This document shows, piece by piece, positions 30,713 to 42,616 of a stretch of DNA of 64,000 bases; position 1 is the first letter of the stretch, and every line of letters starts with the position of its first letter. A program made the position numbers and the translations under genes. The DNA lies in the NCBI RefSeq assembly GCF_000020505.1, contig NC_011027.1, positions 46,001 to 110,000 on the forward strand. The letters are read 5' to 3'. The notes under the pieces are model-generated. The model was not told where the DNA came from. It did not search any database and saw nothing but the letters and a program-made list of their open reading frames with translations. This stretch comes from Chlorobaculum parvum NCIB 8327. Lineage in GTDB: Bacteria; Bacteroidota; Chlorobiia; Chlorobiales; Chlorobiaceae.

Positions 30713-31786
30713 TCAGTTGGTTTCTGCCTTGAGGCGCTCCGCCTGGTCGTGCATCCGAAGGGCATCGATGATCGGTTCGAGCTCGCCCTGCATGACCTGC
30801 GGCAGGGCGTGGGTGGTGAAGCCGATGCGATGGTCGGTGACCCTCGATTGCGGAAAGTTGTAGGTTCTGATCTTGGCGCTGCGGTCGCCGGTGGCCACCA
30901 TCGAGCGGCGCAGGTCGGCGCGGCTCTGTAGCTGCTCGGTGATCTTGATGTCGTACAGTTTCGAGCGCAGCATTTTCATGGCGCGCTCGCGGTTCTGGAG
31001 CTGCGAACGCTCCTCCTGGCAGGCCACGACGATGCCCGACGGCACATGTGTTATGCGCACGGCGGTTTCCACCTTGTTGACGTTCTGTCCGCCTTTGCCG
31101 CCGCTGCGGAAGGTGTCCATCTGCAGGTCATCCTTGCGGATTTCCACGTCCACCTCTTCGGCTTCCGGCAGCACGGCAACGCTCGCCGCCGAGGTATGGA
31201 TGCGCCCCTGCGTTTCCGTTTCGGGCACGCGCTGCACGCGGTGCACGCCGCTCTCGAACTTGAGGATGCCGTACACATCGTGGCCGCTCACTTCGAGTGA
31301 AACCTCTTTCAGGCTGCCGGGCACCGAGCCTTCGCTCACGTCGAGCGTCTGGCAGCTCCATCCCTGCCGCTCGGCGTAGCGCTGGTACATGCGCATCAGG
31401 TCTGCGGCGAACAGGCCAGCTTCGTCACCGCCGGTTCCAGCGCGGATTTCGATGATGGCGTTGCGGGTGTCGGCTTCGTCCTTCGGAAGCAGCAGGATTT
31501 TGAGATTCTGTTCGAGTTCCGGCAGGCGCTCCTGAAGCTCTTCGGCCTCGGCTGCCGCCAAGGCGCGCATCTCGGGATCTTCCTCGCTTTTCTGCATGGC
31601 GAGGGTTTCGTCGAGCTGCTGTTTGGCGCTGCGCCAGTTGTCGTAGGCCCGCACGATCTCCCGGAGGCCGCTGTACTCTTTGTTCAGCTTTCTGAACCGG
31701 TTCTGGTCGGCAGCAACTTCCGGGTCGGAAAGCTGCTGCTCGATGGTCAGGTACTTGTCCTTGATGGACTGAAGTTTGTCAAACAT
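30713..31786 (-). CDS. prfA: Peptide chain release factor 1
   Basis: RF1 (357 residues) reads UAA and UAG. It has the PCRF domain, [14 protein letters not shown], the catalytic GGQ in [15 protein letters not shown] and the domain 2 stop-codon recognition region. Length is normal. The start lies 22 bases after rseP, so the two are likely cotranscribed. Confidence 0.97.
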   Translation of the reverse strand: MFDKLQSIKDKYLTIEQQLSDPEVAADQNRFRKLNKEYSGLREIVRAYDNWRSAKQQLDETLAMQKSEEDPEMRALAAAEAEELQERLPELEQNLKILLLPKDEADTRNAIIEIRAGTGGDEAGLFAADLMRMYQRYAERQGWSCQTLDVSEGSVPGSLKEVSLEVSGHDVYGILKFESGVHRVQRVPETETQGRIHTSAASVAVLPEAEEVDVEIRKDDLQMDTFRSGGKGGQNVNKVETAVRITHVPSGIVVACQEERSQLQNRERAMKMLRSKLYDIKITEQLQSRADLRRSMVATGDRSAKIRTYNFPQSRVTDHRIGFTTHALPQVMQGELEPIIDALRMHDQAERLKAETN

Positions 31787-31808
31787 GGTCGATGGCCGCC
31801 GCTGGAGA

Positions 31809-33170
31809 TCAGGGGTTCAGGAGATCGTTGATCATGAAGTAGGCGAACAGGGTCAGCAGCAGGGTCATGCCGACTTGCTGGATGCGCATTTTGAGCTCAA
31901 ACGGAATTTCCCGTCCCATGACGCCCTCGATGGCGTTGAGCACGAACTGGCCGCCGTCAAGCGCCGGAATGGGCAGGATGTTGATGATGGCCAGCGAGAT
32001 CGACAGCACCGCCACGAAATACATGAAGCTGATCGGCCCCTGCTCGGCGCTCTGGTTGGCGATCTTGGCGATTTTGATCGGGCCGCCGACCGATTTGCGG
32101 AAATCCTCCTTTCCGGTAAAGATTTTGGCAAAGCCCTGAACCGTCATGACGCTTGCCTTCCAGGTTTGGTTGATACCGCTTACGACCGCTTCTGGAAAGG
32201 GAACAGTGATGCGTTCGCTCTCGATGGTCTGCTTGAGCGAAATGCCGATCTTGCCCGACGTGTTCGGCGTGACCTCGGTGGTGAAGCTCTTGCCTTCGCT
32301 TCTGATGCGATTGGCGTTCAGCGGCGAATCTTCATGCTTGTCGAGGTGCATCCAGGTGATCGCGAGCGGTTTCCCGGCGTTACTGGAAACGATGTCAAGT
32401 ACCTGGCTCCAGTCGGTGATTGGTTGACCGTTGATCGCCGTGATGAGCGATCCTGGCAGAATTCCAGCTTTTTCTGCCGGGTTGTTCGGAAGTACCTCGC
32501 CGATAACTGGAGGCATGGCAGGCCCGATGCCGAGCGACCGGCTTTCATTGAGCTGGCTCATGAAGTCTTTTGGGGCTGTGAAAGTCAATTCCTGCCCATC
32601 GCGCATCACGGTGAAGCGGACAGATGAAGAACTGAGCTTTTCCGGATCGAGTGCATCTTCCCAGTACTGAAGCTTCGTGCCGTTGATCGAAATCAGGCGG
32701 TCGCCATCTCTGAAGCCCATCGAGGCGAAGACCGAGTTTGGCTCGACGTAGGACGGGGTTTTGATGGAGGTTTGCGATTCACCGAACATTGCCGTGATGC
32801 TGATGAAGATGACCGCGGCAAGCACCATGTTCATTGCGACGCCACCCGCCAGCACGATCAGACGCTGCCAGACTGGCTTGGCCCGGAACTCCCAGGGTTT
32901 GGCTTCACTCTGGACGTAATCGGTATCCATGCTTTCGTCAACCATTCCTGCGATCTTGACGTAGCCGCCAAGAGGAAAGGCGCCGATACCGTATTCGGTT
33001 TCACCGATCTTTTTCTTCCAGAGTGTCGTGCCGAAAAAGTCAAAGCCGATGAAAAACCGGTCAACCCTCATGCCGAAAATCCGGGCCGTGATGAAATGGC
33101 CGAATTCATGCGCTGTGACAAGAATGAAAATCGCGATGATAAAGTAAAATATCGTGCTCAGTAGATCCAT
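31809..33170 (-). CDS. rseP: Site-2 membrane metalloprotease RseP
   Basis: This 453-residue intramembrane zinc protease cuts anti-sigma factors and signal peptides. HEFGH at residues 21-25 is the zinc site, with the third ligand in the C-terminal [11 protein letters not shown] motif. Two PDZ domains lie between ([13 protein letters not shown] and [20 protein letters not shown]). Four membrane helices are expected. The order dxr-rseP is common in bacteria and present here; the gap to dxr is about 170 bases. Confidence 0.95.
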   Translation of the reverse strand: MDLLSTIFYFIIAIFILVTAHEFGHFITARIFGMRVDRFFIGFDFFGTTLWKKKIGETEYGIGAFPLGGYVKIAGMVDESMDTDYVQSEAKPWEFRAKPVWQRLIVLAGGVAMNMVLAAVIFISITAMFGESQTSIKTPSYVEPNSVFASMGFRDGDRLISINGTKLQYWEDALDPEKLSSSSVRFTVMRDGQELTFTAPKDFMSQLNESRSLGIGPAMPPVIGEVLPNNPAEKAGILPGSLITAINGQPITDWSQVLDIVSSNAGKPLAITWMHLDKHEDSPLNANRIRSEGKSFTTEVTPNTSGKIGISLKQTIESERITVPFPEAVVSGINQTWKASVMTVQGFAKIFTGKEDFRKSVGGPIKIAKIANQSAEQGPISFMYFVAVLSISLAIINILPIPALDGGQFVLNAIEGVMGREIPFELKMRIQQVGMTLLLTLFAYFMINDLLNP

Positions 33171-33336
33171 GATTGGTTCGGTTCAACCGGTTAATTCGTG
33201 ATGGCGTTTCGTTGCAAACGTCAGGCGATCCGTAAGCGACTGAAATGGCGCTTACGGAGGAGGCAAGGCGGAACTTTCGCCAGGGGGTTCCGCCCGTCGC
33301 ATGGTTGCGGTGCCTGTGATTTTGAGCTGTACGGGG

Positions 33337-34485
33337 TCAGCCGATAAGCTGCTTTGCTGTTTCGCGGGCCCATTTGTCCGCCTGAATATACTCGTCCAGC
33401 GTGACCGGTGTCCAGGCTTCGTGCGCCTGCATGGTTTTGTCCACCGTGTCGGCAATGGCGGTGAAGCCGATCTTCTTGTCAAGGAAGGCTGCAACGGCAA
33501 TTTCGTTCGCAGCGTTCAGCACCGCCGGATAGGTCTGGCCCGCTTTGAGCGCGTCGAAAGCAAGGCGCAGGGCTGGGAAGCGCTCCATGTCGGGCTCTTC
33601 GAAGGTGAGCGTGCCGACTTTGGCGAGGTCGAGTTTGCCGATGCCGGTTTCGCAGCGCTCGGGGTACGAGAGGGCGTAAGCGATGGGGGCGCGCATGTCC
33701 GGAACGCCGAGCTGGGCGATGACGCAGCCGTCGAGGTACTCCACCATTGAGTGGATGATGCTCTGCGGATGCACCACCACGCCGATCTTTTCAGCGGGCA
33801 TGTTGAACAGCCAGTGCGCTTCGATCACTTCGAGGCCTTTGTTCATCAGCGTGGCCGAGTCGATGGTGATCTTCGCGCCCATTGACCACTGCGGGTGCTT
33901 GAGGGCCTGCTCGGGGCCGACGTTTTTCAGCTCTTCAGCCGGGGTCTTGCGGAACGGGCCGCCGGAAGCGGTCAGGATGATGCGATCGATGTCCTCCGTG
34001 CGATGGCCGACCAGCGACTGGAAGATTGCCGAGTGCTCGCTGTCCACCGGCAGCAGCTTGACGCCGTGCTTTTTGACGAGGTCGGAGACGAGCTGACCGG
34101 CAACCACGAGGGTCTCCTTGTTGGCCAGCGCGATGTCTTTTCCGGCTTCGATAGCCCTGACGGTCGGAACCAGACCTGCCGCTCCCACGATGGCCGAAAC
34201 CACCATGTCGGCACCATCGACGGACGCAACTTCGGCAGCGCCGTCGAGGCCGCAGAGGATTTCGGGCTTGTGCTCGCCGAGCAGACCTTTCAGGCGCTCG
34301 CGAGATTCCTCATCACGCACCGAAACCAGGGAGGGCCTGAACTCCGCGATCTGCTGGCTGAGCAGTTCGACATCGTGGCCTTCGGCAAGCGCGGCAACAG
34401 AAAACCTGCCGGGATGCCGCCTGACGACGTCGAGCGTGCTGAGTCCAATGGAACCTGTACTGCCGAGAATGGATAACGATTTCAT
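33337..34485 (-). CDS. dxr: 1-deoxy-D-xylulose 5-phosphate reductoisomerase
   Basis: The second enzyme of the MEP isoprenoid pathway, NADPH-dependent. The NADPH-binding ILGSTGSIG lies at residues 6-14 from the chosen start. [12 protein letters not shown], the metal/substrate segment [12 protein letters not shown] and SGGPFR are all present, as is [14 protein letters not shown]. Length is 382, as usual. I chose the ATG at 34485 over one 30 bases upstream because it directly precedes the first beta strand. It supplies precursors for carotenoids and bacteriochlorophyll tails. Confidence 0.97.
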   Translation of the reverse strand: MKSLSILGSTGSIGLSTLDVVRRHPGRFSVAALAEGHDVELLSQQIAEFRPSLVSVRDEESRERLKGLLGEHKPEILCGLDGAAEVASVDGADMVVSAIVGAAGLVPTVRAIEAGKDIALANKETLVVAGQLVSDLVKKHGVKLLPVDSEHSAIFQSLVGHRTEDIDRIILTASGGPFRKTPAEELKNVGPEQALKHPQWSMGAKITIDSATLMNKGLEVIEAHWLFNMPAEKIGVVVHPQSIIHSMVEYLDGCVIAQLGVPDMRAPIAYALSYPERCETGIGKLDLAKVGTLTFEEPDMERFPALRLAFDALKAGQTYPAVLNAANEIAVAAFLDKKIGFTAIADTVDKTMQAHEAWTPVTLDEYIQADKWARETAKQLIG

Positions 34486-34666
34486 GGTCAATGACATTGG
34501 CGTGAAGAGGGACAAAATGCACCGCTGAAAACGGATGGTCCTGATAAGTCAGGATTATCCCATTTCGGGGCGGCACCCTGAATTTGAGACGGCCTGAATT
34601 TATGCTTTTTCGGCGCGCCGTACAAACAAAGCGTTCCCTGGCGGCGGGGAAAATGGCCGATCCGGT

Positions 34667-34694
34667 TTGTTATCTGTTGAAAATGTGTTATACT
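34667..34694 (+). promoter_or_regulatory. Promoter of tRNA-Val
   Basis: TTGTTA (34667-34672) and TATACT (34689-34694) are 16 bases apart, and the tRNA begins 17 bases further on. Confidence 0.65.
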
Positions 34695-34710
34695 GTCAGC
34701 CCTTTTCGAT

Positions 34711-34784
<74 letters not shown>

Positions 34785-34899
34785 CTCGCTTCTTCCGCTT
34801 TCCTTCCCGTACCAATTATCCCCGATCCCCGTTTCATGCGCGTCCCATGTTTGTGGCGCTGTTGCGTCGCTCGCGACTTGCCTGTGGGCGCCGGATTGC

Positions 34900-35178
34900 T
34901 CAGTAGCGGATCGAAAAATCGTTTTCGGCGTTGTCGGGAGCGATTTCGCGCACGGCAATCGAGTTGACCTGCGAGCGTGACGGGCCGATGCGGGCCTGTT
35001 TGACCAGCTCATCCACCATGCCGGCGTTGCCTTGCGCTTCAATTTCGACCGTGCCGTCCGGCAGATTTCTTGTCCAGCCAGCCAGATTTCTGGCGGAGGC
35101 TTCGCGATGGACGAACATGCGGAAACCGACGCCCTGCACCAGCCCCCGCACGATGATGTGTACCCTTTTTTCCGTCAC
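34900..35178 (-). CDS. acyP: Acylphosphatase
   Basis: A 92-residue enzyme hydrolysing acyl phosphates. GLVQGVGFRMFVHREA holds the phosphate-binding loop with the catalytic Arg, and GWTRNLPDGTVEIEAQG has the catalytic Asn. Length is normal. It lies 5 bases after ftsH and is probably cotranscribed with it. Confidence 0.95.
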   Translation of the reverse strand: MTEKRVHIIVRGLVQGVGFRMFVHREASARNLAGWTRNLPDGTVEIEAQGNAGMVDELVKQARIGPSRSQVNSIAVREIAPDNAENDFSIRY

Positions 35179-35183
35179 ACTGC

Positions 35184-37304
<2,121 letters not shown>

Positions 37305-37605
37305 TCATGATTAAAAAAGGCATAGCCATCGTTCACTGTTGACCGGCGCTGAATTTGCGGAGGCGGCTGCCTTGTCGACGAACTCCGCCGGATCTGATGT
37401 GAATCTCAATATACTATTCTTCGGATTTACAAGATACATAACTGACAGTGATAAATGTGCTCCCTCTGCTAATAGTTTCCCGTAGTCCGGGTCGACCGGT
37501 CTTGTGCAGCGCAGTTTCTTCGCTTCGTCTATCATGTTGCATCATGTATATTGCCATGACAAAACAGCGTCAGGGTTAACTATTTTTTGGGTTTTTATTC
37601 CAGGT
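37305..37605. other. Divergent intergenic region, ftsH / pyrF
   Basis: No gene is supported here. It must carry the promoters of ftsH (leftward) and pyrF (rightward). The stretch 37400-37445 is AT-rich. A 74-codon leftward frame ending just before ftsH has no family-like features. Confidence 0.35.
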
Positions 37606-38430
37606 ATGAATTCATCAAGGAACAAGGCAAACGAAAGAATTGCTTCGCTGCGCTCGATGCTCTGTGTAGGGCTTGATAGCGATCCGGCGAAAATTCCCGC
37701 TCTTTTTCAGTCGATGCAGCATCCGGTGCAGGAGTTCAACCGCGCCGTGATCAGAGCGACGCGCGATCATGCGGCTGCCTACAAAGTCAATACCGCATTC
37801 TACGAGTCGCGAGGGCTTGCTGGAATGCGCGATCTCGAAGAGACGCTGCAGGCGCTTCCGCCGGAGTGCCTGAGCATTGCCGATGCCAAGCGCGCCGACA
37901 TCGGCAACACCAGTCGACAGTACGCGAAGGCCTTTTTCGAGGCGTGGCCGTTCGATGCCATTACGGTGGCGCCCTACATGGGCTTCGATTCGCTCGAACC
38001 CTTTTTCGAGTACGAGGACAAGCTGGTGTTCGTGCTCTGCCTGACCTCCAATCCCGGTTCGCGCGATTTCGAGGAGCGGATTGTCGAGGATGGTCGTCCT
38101 CTTTATCGTTCTGTGCTTGAGCGGGTCAGCGCCTGGCAGCGCAACGGGAACGCAGGTGTCGTGGTTGGAGCCACCAAGCCTGGCCTGTTGCAGGAGCTCC
38201 GTCGAGACGCGCCCGACCTGTTTTTCCTCATTCCGGGGGTTGGCGCGCAGGGCGGTTCGATGCAGGAGGCGGTTTCGCACGGGGCTGATCCGGAAGGCCG
38301 GAGTGCCGTGGTCAATGTGAGCCGCGCCCTCATCTTTCCGGATGGCGAGTTCAGCAGCGTCGAGCAGTTCGAGGCGGCGGTGAACCGGGAAGCCGGGAAG
38401 CTGCATGAAAGTATGATAGGTATGTTGTGA
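37606..38430 (+). CDS. pyrF: Orotidine 5'-phosphate decarboxylase (type 2)
   Basis: OMP decarboxylase makes UMP, the last step of pyrimidine synthesis. The length of 274 and the opening LCVGLDSDPAKIP place it in the type 2 subfamily. The catalytic D-x-K-x-x-D motif is IADAKRADIGNT, and GATKP followed by FLIPGVGAQGG is the phosphate site. I chose the ATG at 37606 because the N-terminal helix of the family begins there; the frame extends upstream without homology. glmS follows after 91 bases. Confidence 0.95.
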   Translation: MNSSRNKANERIASLRSMLCVGLDSDPAKIPALFQSMQHPVQEFNRAVIRATRDHAAAYKVNTAFYESRGLAGMRDLEETLQALPPECLSIADAKRADIGNTSRQYAKAFFEAWPFDAITVAPYMGFDSLEPFFEYEDKLVFVLCLTSNPGSRDFEERIVEDGRPLYRSVLERVSAWQRNGNAGVVVGATKPGLLQELRRDAPDLFFLIPGVGAQGGSMQEAVSHGADPEGRSAVVNVSRALIFPDGEFSSVEQFEAAVNREAGKLHESMIGML

Positions 38431-38521
38431 TTTTAGTGTGCAATAACATAGATATATTGGGCAAGCCTCCGGTTGATACCGGCGTCTTGTCTGCATGAAA
38501 ACGTAATCAAGGAATTGGAAT

Positions 38522-40366
38522 ATGTGTGGCATTATCGGCTATATCGGTAAGCGTGAAGCGGCTCCGCTGCTTCTGAATGGTTTGAAACGTCTTGAATACA
38601 GAGGATATGATTCCGCCGGCATGGCGGTCATGAACGGTTCGATGCAGGTGCTCAAGCAGAAGGGCAGCGTCGGTAATCTCGAAGAGCTGCTGAACGTTTC
38701 GGGCTCGGTCATGCTCGGGGCTACCATCGGCATCGCGCATACCCGATGGGCGACGCATGGCGACCCGAGTGACCGGAACGCTCACCCCCACATGAACATC
38801 TCCGACGACATCGCCCTGATTCACAACGGCATCATCGAGAACTATACGACCCTGAAAAAAGAGCTGATCTCTCAGGGGTACGAGTTCGAGAGCGATACCG
38901 ATTCCGAGGTGCTGGTGCATCTGATCGACCGCGTCTGGAAAGCCGATCCGTCGATCGGGCTGGAGGGAGCCGTCCGCCAGGCGCTTCGGCATGTAGAAGG
39001 TGCGTACGGCATCTGCGTGGTCTCTTCCCGGGAGCCCGACAAGATTGTGGTGGCCCGCAAGGGAAGCCCGCTGGTGATTGGCCTGGGCGACGGCGAATAT
39101 TTTATCGCCTCCGACGCAGCGCCGATCGTGGAGCACACCAACAAAGTGGTCTATCTGCTTGATGGCGAAATGGCTGTGGTGACCCACGAAAACTACACGG
39201 TCAAGACTATCGAGAATGTCGAGCAGGAGAAACGGGTCACCGAACTTGATTTCAGCCTTGAAAAGATCGAGAAGGGCGGATTCGAACACTTCATGCTCAA
39301 GGAGATTTTCGAGCAGCCCGAGGTGATGCGCGACGTCATGCGCGGCCGCATTCGCGTCGATGAGGGGCGGGTGCAGCTTGGCGGCATCGAAGATTACCTC
39401 GACAGGCTCAAGCAGGCCAAGCGTATCGTGATCTGCGCCTGCGGTACGAGCTGGCACGCGGGGCTGATCGGCGAGTACCTGATCGAGGAGTACGCCCGCA
39501 TTCCGGTGGAGGTCGATTACGCGTCGGAATTCCGGTACCGCAACCCGATTGTGACCGCCGACGATGTGGTGATCGTCATCTCCCAGTCCGGCGAAACCGC
39601 CGATACGCTGGCCGCGCTTCGCCTTGCCAAAGAGAAGGGCGCGCTGGTGATGGGCATCTGCAACGTGGTTGGCTCGACGATCGCCCGCGAGACCCTGTGC
39701 GGCATGTACACCCATGCAGGGCCGGAGGTGGGCGTGGCCTCGACCAAAGCCTTCACGGCCCAGGTGATCGTGCTTTTCATGCTCGCCATGGCGCTCAGCA
39801 AGGGGCGCACCATTTCGCAGGAGGAGATCAAGCTCAATCTGCGTGATCTGGCCGATGTGCCGGAAAAGGTTGCGCGGATTCTGGAACAGAACGACGTTAT
39901 CAAAGAGCTTGCCGCCAAACTCAAGGATGCACGCAACGCGCTCTATCTTGGCCGTGGCTACAACTTCCCGGTTGCGCTCGAAGGAGCGCTGAAGCTCAAA
40001 GAGATATCCTACATCCACGCGGAAGGCTATCCCGCCGCCGAGATGAAGCACGGGCCGATTGCGCTGATTGACGAAGATATGCCGGTGATCGTCATTGCCA
40101 CCCGCGACAACACCTACGCCAAGATTCTGAGCAACATCGAGGAGGTGCGAAGCCGCAAAGGCCGCGTTATCGCCATCGCCAGCGAGGGCGACCGCGAGAT
40201 CGCCGAACTCACGCCCGACGTGATCTACATTCCCCAAGCATCCGCCGCGCTGCTGCCGCTCCTGACGGTCATTCCGTTGCAGCTGCTCTCCTACCACGTG
40301 GCCACCATGCGCGGTTGCAACGTTGACCGCCCCCGTAACCTCGCCAAATCGGTGACGGTGGAGTAG
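38522..40366 (+). CDS. glmS: Glutamine-fructose-6-phosphate aminotransferase
   Basis: GlmS (614 residues) makes glucosamine-6-phosphate for peptidoglycan and LPS. The N-terminal glutaminase has the nucleophile Cys2 (MCGIIGYIG) and HTRWATHGDPS. Two SIS domains follow, with CGTSWHAGLIGEYLIEE and SQSGETADTLAALR, and the C terminus ends with the typical ...DRPRNLAKSVTVE. Length is normal. No glmS ribozyme was recognised in the short 91-base leader. Confidence 0.98.
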   Translation: MCGIIGYIGKREAAPLLLNGLKRLEYRGYDSAGMAVMNGSMQVLKQKGSVGNLEELLNVSGSVMLGATIGIAHTRWATHGDPSDRNAHPHMNISDDIALIHNGIIENYTTLKKELISQGYEFESDTDSEVLVHLIDRVWKADPSIGLEGAVRQALRHVEGAYGICVVSSREPDKIVVARKGSPLVIGLGDGEYFIASDAAPIVEHTNKVVYLLDGEMAVVTHENYTVKTIENVEQEKRVTELDFSLEKIEKGGFEHFMLKEIFEQPEVMRDVMRGRIRVDEGRVQLGGIEDYLDRLKQAKRIVICACGTSWHAGLIGEYLIEEYARIPVEVDYASEFRYRNPIVTADDVVIVISQSGETADTLAALRLAKEKGALVMGICNVVGSTIARETLCGMYTHAGPEVGVASTKAFTAQVIVLFMLAMALSKGRTISQEEIKLNLRDLADVPEKVARILEQNDVIKELAAKLKDARNALYLGRGYNFPVALEGALKLKEISYIHAEGYPAAEMKHGPIALIDEDMPVIVIATRDNTYAKILSNIEEVRSRKGRVIAIASEGDREIAELTPDVIYIPQASAALLPLLTVIPLQLLSYHVATMRGCNVDRPRNLAKSVTVE

Positions 40367-40463
40367 GGCGACTGGCTGTTATTTGCTCAGGCCTGAAATA
40401 AAGCCGGCTCCGCAGATGGCGAAGCGCGGGCATCAGGCCAGTATCGAGAGAGCAAAAAAAAAA

Positions 40464-40493
40464 TTGACAATCACATGCATTTGGCGGTTTAAA
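40464..40493 (+). promoter_or_regulatory. Promoter-like sequence facing the CRISPR array
   Basis: A consensus TTGACA box at 40464-40469 is preceded by a run of ten A (UP-element-like). A TTTAAA box lies 18 bases later at 40488-40493. Arms GGCG and CGCC flank the -10 box, which could be an operator. No gene follows in this direction before the array. Confidence 0.4.
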
Positions 40494-40600
40494 ATCGCCG
40501 AAAAGGTACCGGCTTGATTTCTTGCTCACAGGAGCGGGGCTTTGCCTGGCCCCTTGGCCACTCCGGAGCTGGAGGTCGAGGACACGATCAGGAATCTGAT

Positions 40601-40696
40601 GCCGATCATTCTGGGCGTAGCGAAGAATCCAGAGCGCTTTGTTGCTGTAACAAAATGGATGCTTCATGACGCTGCGCTTTATTCAGAACGACAGAA
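40601..40696. repeat. Degenerate inverted-repeat element
   Basis: The left arm (ATCATTCTGGGCGTAGCGAA, then GAATCCA) and the right arm (complement of GTCGTTCTGAATAAAGCGCA plus GCATCCA) are imperfect complements around about 30 bases. This form is similar to small dispersed elements carrying a GTCATTCTGAGCGCAGCGAA core. Confidence 0.45.
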
Positions 40697-40822
40697 TCAT
40701 CTGTCCACGTTATTGCTGAAACTGCGGGTTTCGGCAATTGGCTGGGAGCGACAGCTCCATGAGCTTGTAATTCCATTTCTAAAACAACTATGCATCATCA
40801 TCGGGCTTGTGGCATGTCAGTC

Positions 40823-40894
40823 CGTCATTCCCGCGAAAGCGGGAATCCATGTGCTTTTTCCAGATTCTGGATTCCCGCCTGCGCGGCAATGACG
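40823..40894. repeat. REP/MITE-like palindrome, 72 bp
   Basis: The left arm CGTCATTCCCGCGAAAGCGG continues with GAATCCA and is answered at 40868-40894 by TGGATTCCCGCCTGCGCGGC followed by AATGACG. Each arm is also a small hairpin on its own. This sequence type is widely dispersed in bacterial genomes. Confidence 0.75.
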
Positions 40895-41151
40895 AGGATA
40901 CGGCATTTTATTGATGCATGAATGATCTGTAATTGTAATAAGGCACTCATTAGTGTGGCCTACGTCATTTCTTGAAAAGACTTTTCGGAATGACTATAGG
41001 CGCATTTCCCACCCCAAATCCTCCTCTTCAAACAACTCGTTAGTAGAACGAGATGCTCTCCATCATTGGGCAGAACGGGTTCATTCTGAATTGCTTGCCC
41101 TTTAACTCCGGCAGATTTAATAGTTCTTGGCTTTTTTCGCTGTTCGAAGAT

Positions 41152-42366
41152 GCTTCGATACGCAAAAGCGTGCAATGAAATGAAATACGTGTACCATGCA
41201 AAGGCCCAGGCGACGAACTATGACTTGTCGCAATACGCTAAGGCGTGCAATGAAATGAAATAGAAACCAGTACTTGAATCACTCAAACGATACGCAAAGT
41301 TGTCGCAATACGCTAAAGCGTGCAATGAAATGAAATGTTGCAGGCGTGGCGAGACGGCTTTTCCGTCGAAGGGTCGCAATACGCAAAAGCGTGCAATGAA
41401 ATGAAATCATTGGATACGTAACTATCAGGGGGCGGGAATACCGATGTCGCAATACGCTAAAGCGTGCAATGAAATGAAATGTATGCTGATGTGTCGCTGC
41501 CGGAGCTTCAGAGGGAGCTGTCGCAATACGCTAAAGCGTGCAATGAAATGAAATTTTCGGGTTTGTGATTCCGTCAGGTACGGTGTCAGAGGACGGTCGC
41601 AATACGCTAAAGCGTGCAATGAAATGAAATCAGAATGCTATCGATAGCATCGATAGATAGCGTCCGACAAGTCGCAATACGCTAAAGCGTGCAATGAAAT
41701 GAAATCGTCGGTGATGATGGAACGCAGTATTGGCCAATCTTCATGTCGCAATACGCTAAAGCGTGCAATGAAATGAAATCCGTATGTCAATTACCGCATC
41801 CACGTGGTCGGCACTGGTCGCAATACGCTAAAGCGTGCAATGAAATGAAATCGTGGTATTTCGAACTGACGAGGCGGCTCGAAAGGGTCGCAATACGCTA
41901 AAGCGTGCAATGAAATGAAATTATCGAGATCGGCACGCTCATGGGCGGCCTGACGAAAGGGTCGCAATACGCTAAAGCGTGCAATGAAATGAAATCCCTT
42001 GCCTAACCCTGACGATTGTCCGGTAATTCCAGTCATGTCGCAATACGCTAAAGCGTGCAATGAAATGAAATCCCCTGTCTGCAGAACGCCGAATATCGTC
42101 TGCATTTGGCTGCTGTAATACGCTAAAGCGTGCAATGAAATGAAATAATGAAAAAAATGAACATCGCCACTCTCTTTTTCCTGCGCTGTAATACGCTAAA
42201 GCGTGCAATGAAATGAAATCACTCCACCATATCCGAACGCACCAAACCACCCGGATAGTCGCAATACGCTAAAGCGTGCAATGAAATGAAATCGCCTACG
42301 CATTTCGCCTCGCGCTTATATCGGTAGGCATGTCGCAATACGCTAAAGCGTGCAATGAAATGAAAT
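41152..42366 (-). CRISPR. CRISPR array, 17 repeats and 16 spacers, type III repeat
   Basis: The 35-base repeat begins GTCGCAATACGC on the plus strand and ends GCAATGAAATGAAAT. Repeat starts are 41152, 41227, 41302, 41373, 41446, 41520, 41596, 41671, 41745, 41817, 41887, 41961, 42037, 42112, 42185, 42258 and 42332. Spacers are 35-41 bases and all differ. The first repeat is degenerate (GCTTCGATACGC start), which marks the trailer end, so the leader is on the right. Read on the minus strand the repeat ends in ATTGCGAC, the 8-base crRNA handle known for Thermus type III systems, which gives the same direction. Repeats 14 and 15 share a variant end (GCTGTAATACGC). The inner ACGC-TAAA-GCGT can form a small hairpin. 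Confidence 0.97.
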
Positions 42367-42616
42367 AGTCCCCTTGAAAATCCTTGACTGGTGCGGCTTT
42401 ACGGAGCCTTGTGCGTAGGATCTCCGATTTTCAGCGATGCCAATGAACATGAGGCTTGTTATCACATATTTTTAACAGCCGTATCTCCAATTATTATCGT
42501 TGGTTAAGTAGTCTGCGGACAATCAGCCAGCCGCTTATCTGCCATATCCTTTTACTGAATAACAACTTAAGGCGCTTTTCAGGTGTTTTCAGCGATGCTC
42601 AGAATTATCCTCCGCA
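42367..42616 (-). promoter_or_regulatory. Presumed CRISPR leader
   Basis: This 250-base AT-rich non-coding stretch adjoins the non-degenerate end of the array and separates it from the cas1 remnant. The motif TTTTCAGCGATGC occurs twice (near 42434 and 42583), and CTGAAAAGCGCC, read leftward near 42572, recurs just upstream of cas6 (52460). The promoter for the array should be here, read leftward; no firm -35/-10 pair was identified. Confidence 0.55.

Larger units (their letters stand above)
40367..41151. other. Gene-poor region between glmS and the CRISPR array
   Basis: No credible gene. It holds a promoter-like sequence at 40464-40493 and two palindromic repeat elements (40601-40696 and 40823-40894), which together fill most of the only long open frame (40542-40892). 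The part next to the array (40900-41151) shows no structure I could recognise and would be the array trailer side. Confidence 0.5.

Noticed and set aside
37311-37535. 74-codon frame just upstream of ftsH
   Set aside because: No family resemblance, it fills the divergent promoter region, and its composition is not clearly coding.
38431-38521. glmS ribozyme before glmS
   Set aside because: Only 91 bases lie between pyrF and glmS and no ribozyme core was recognisable.
38507-40297. 596-codon frame antisense to glmS
   Set aside because: Shadow frame caused by GC3 bias; glmS is certain.
40542-40892. 116-codon open frame before the CRISPR array
   Set aside because: Its 3' third is the translated REP-like palindrome and its middle is a second repeat element; no family features.
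41425-42250. Several leftward open frames inside the array
   Set aside because: They are the CRISPR repeat translated again and again (HFIARFSVLR pattern), not proteins.
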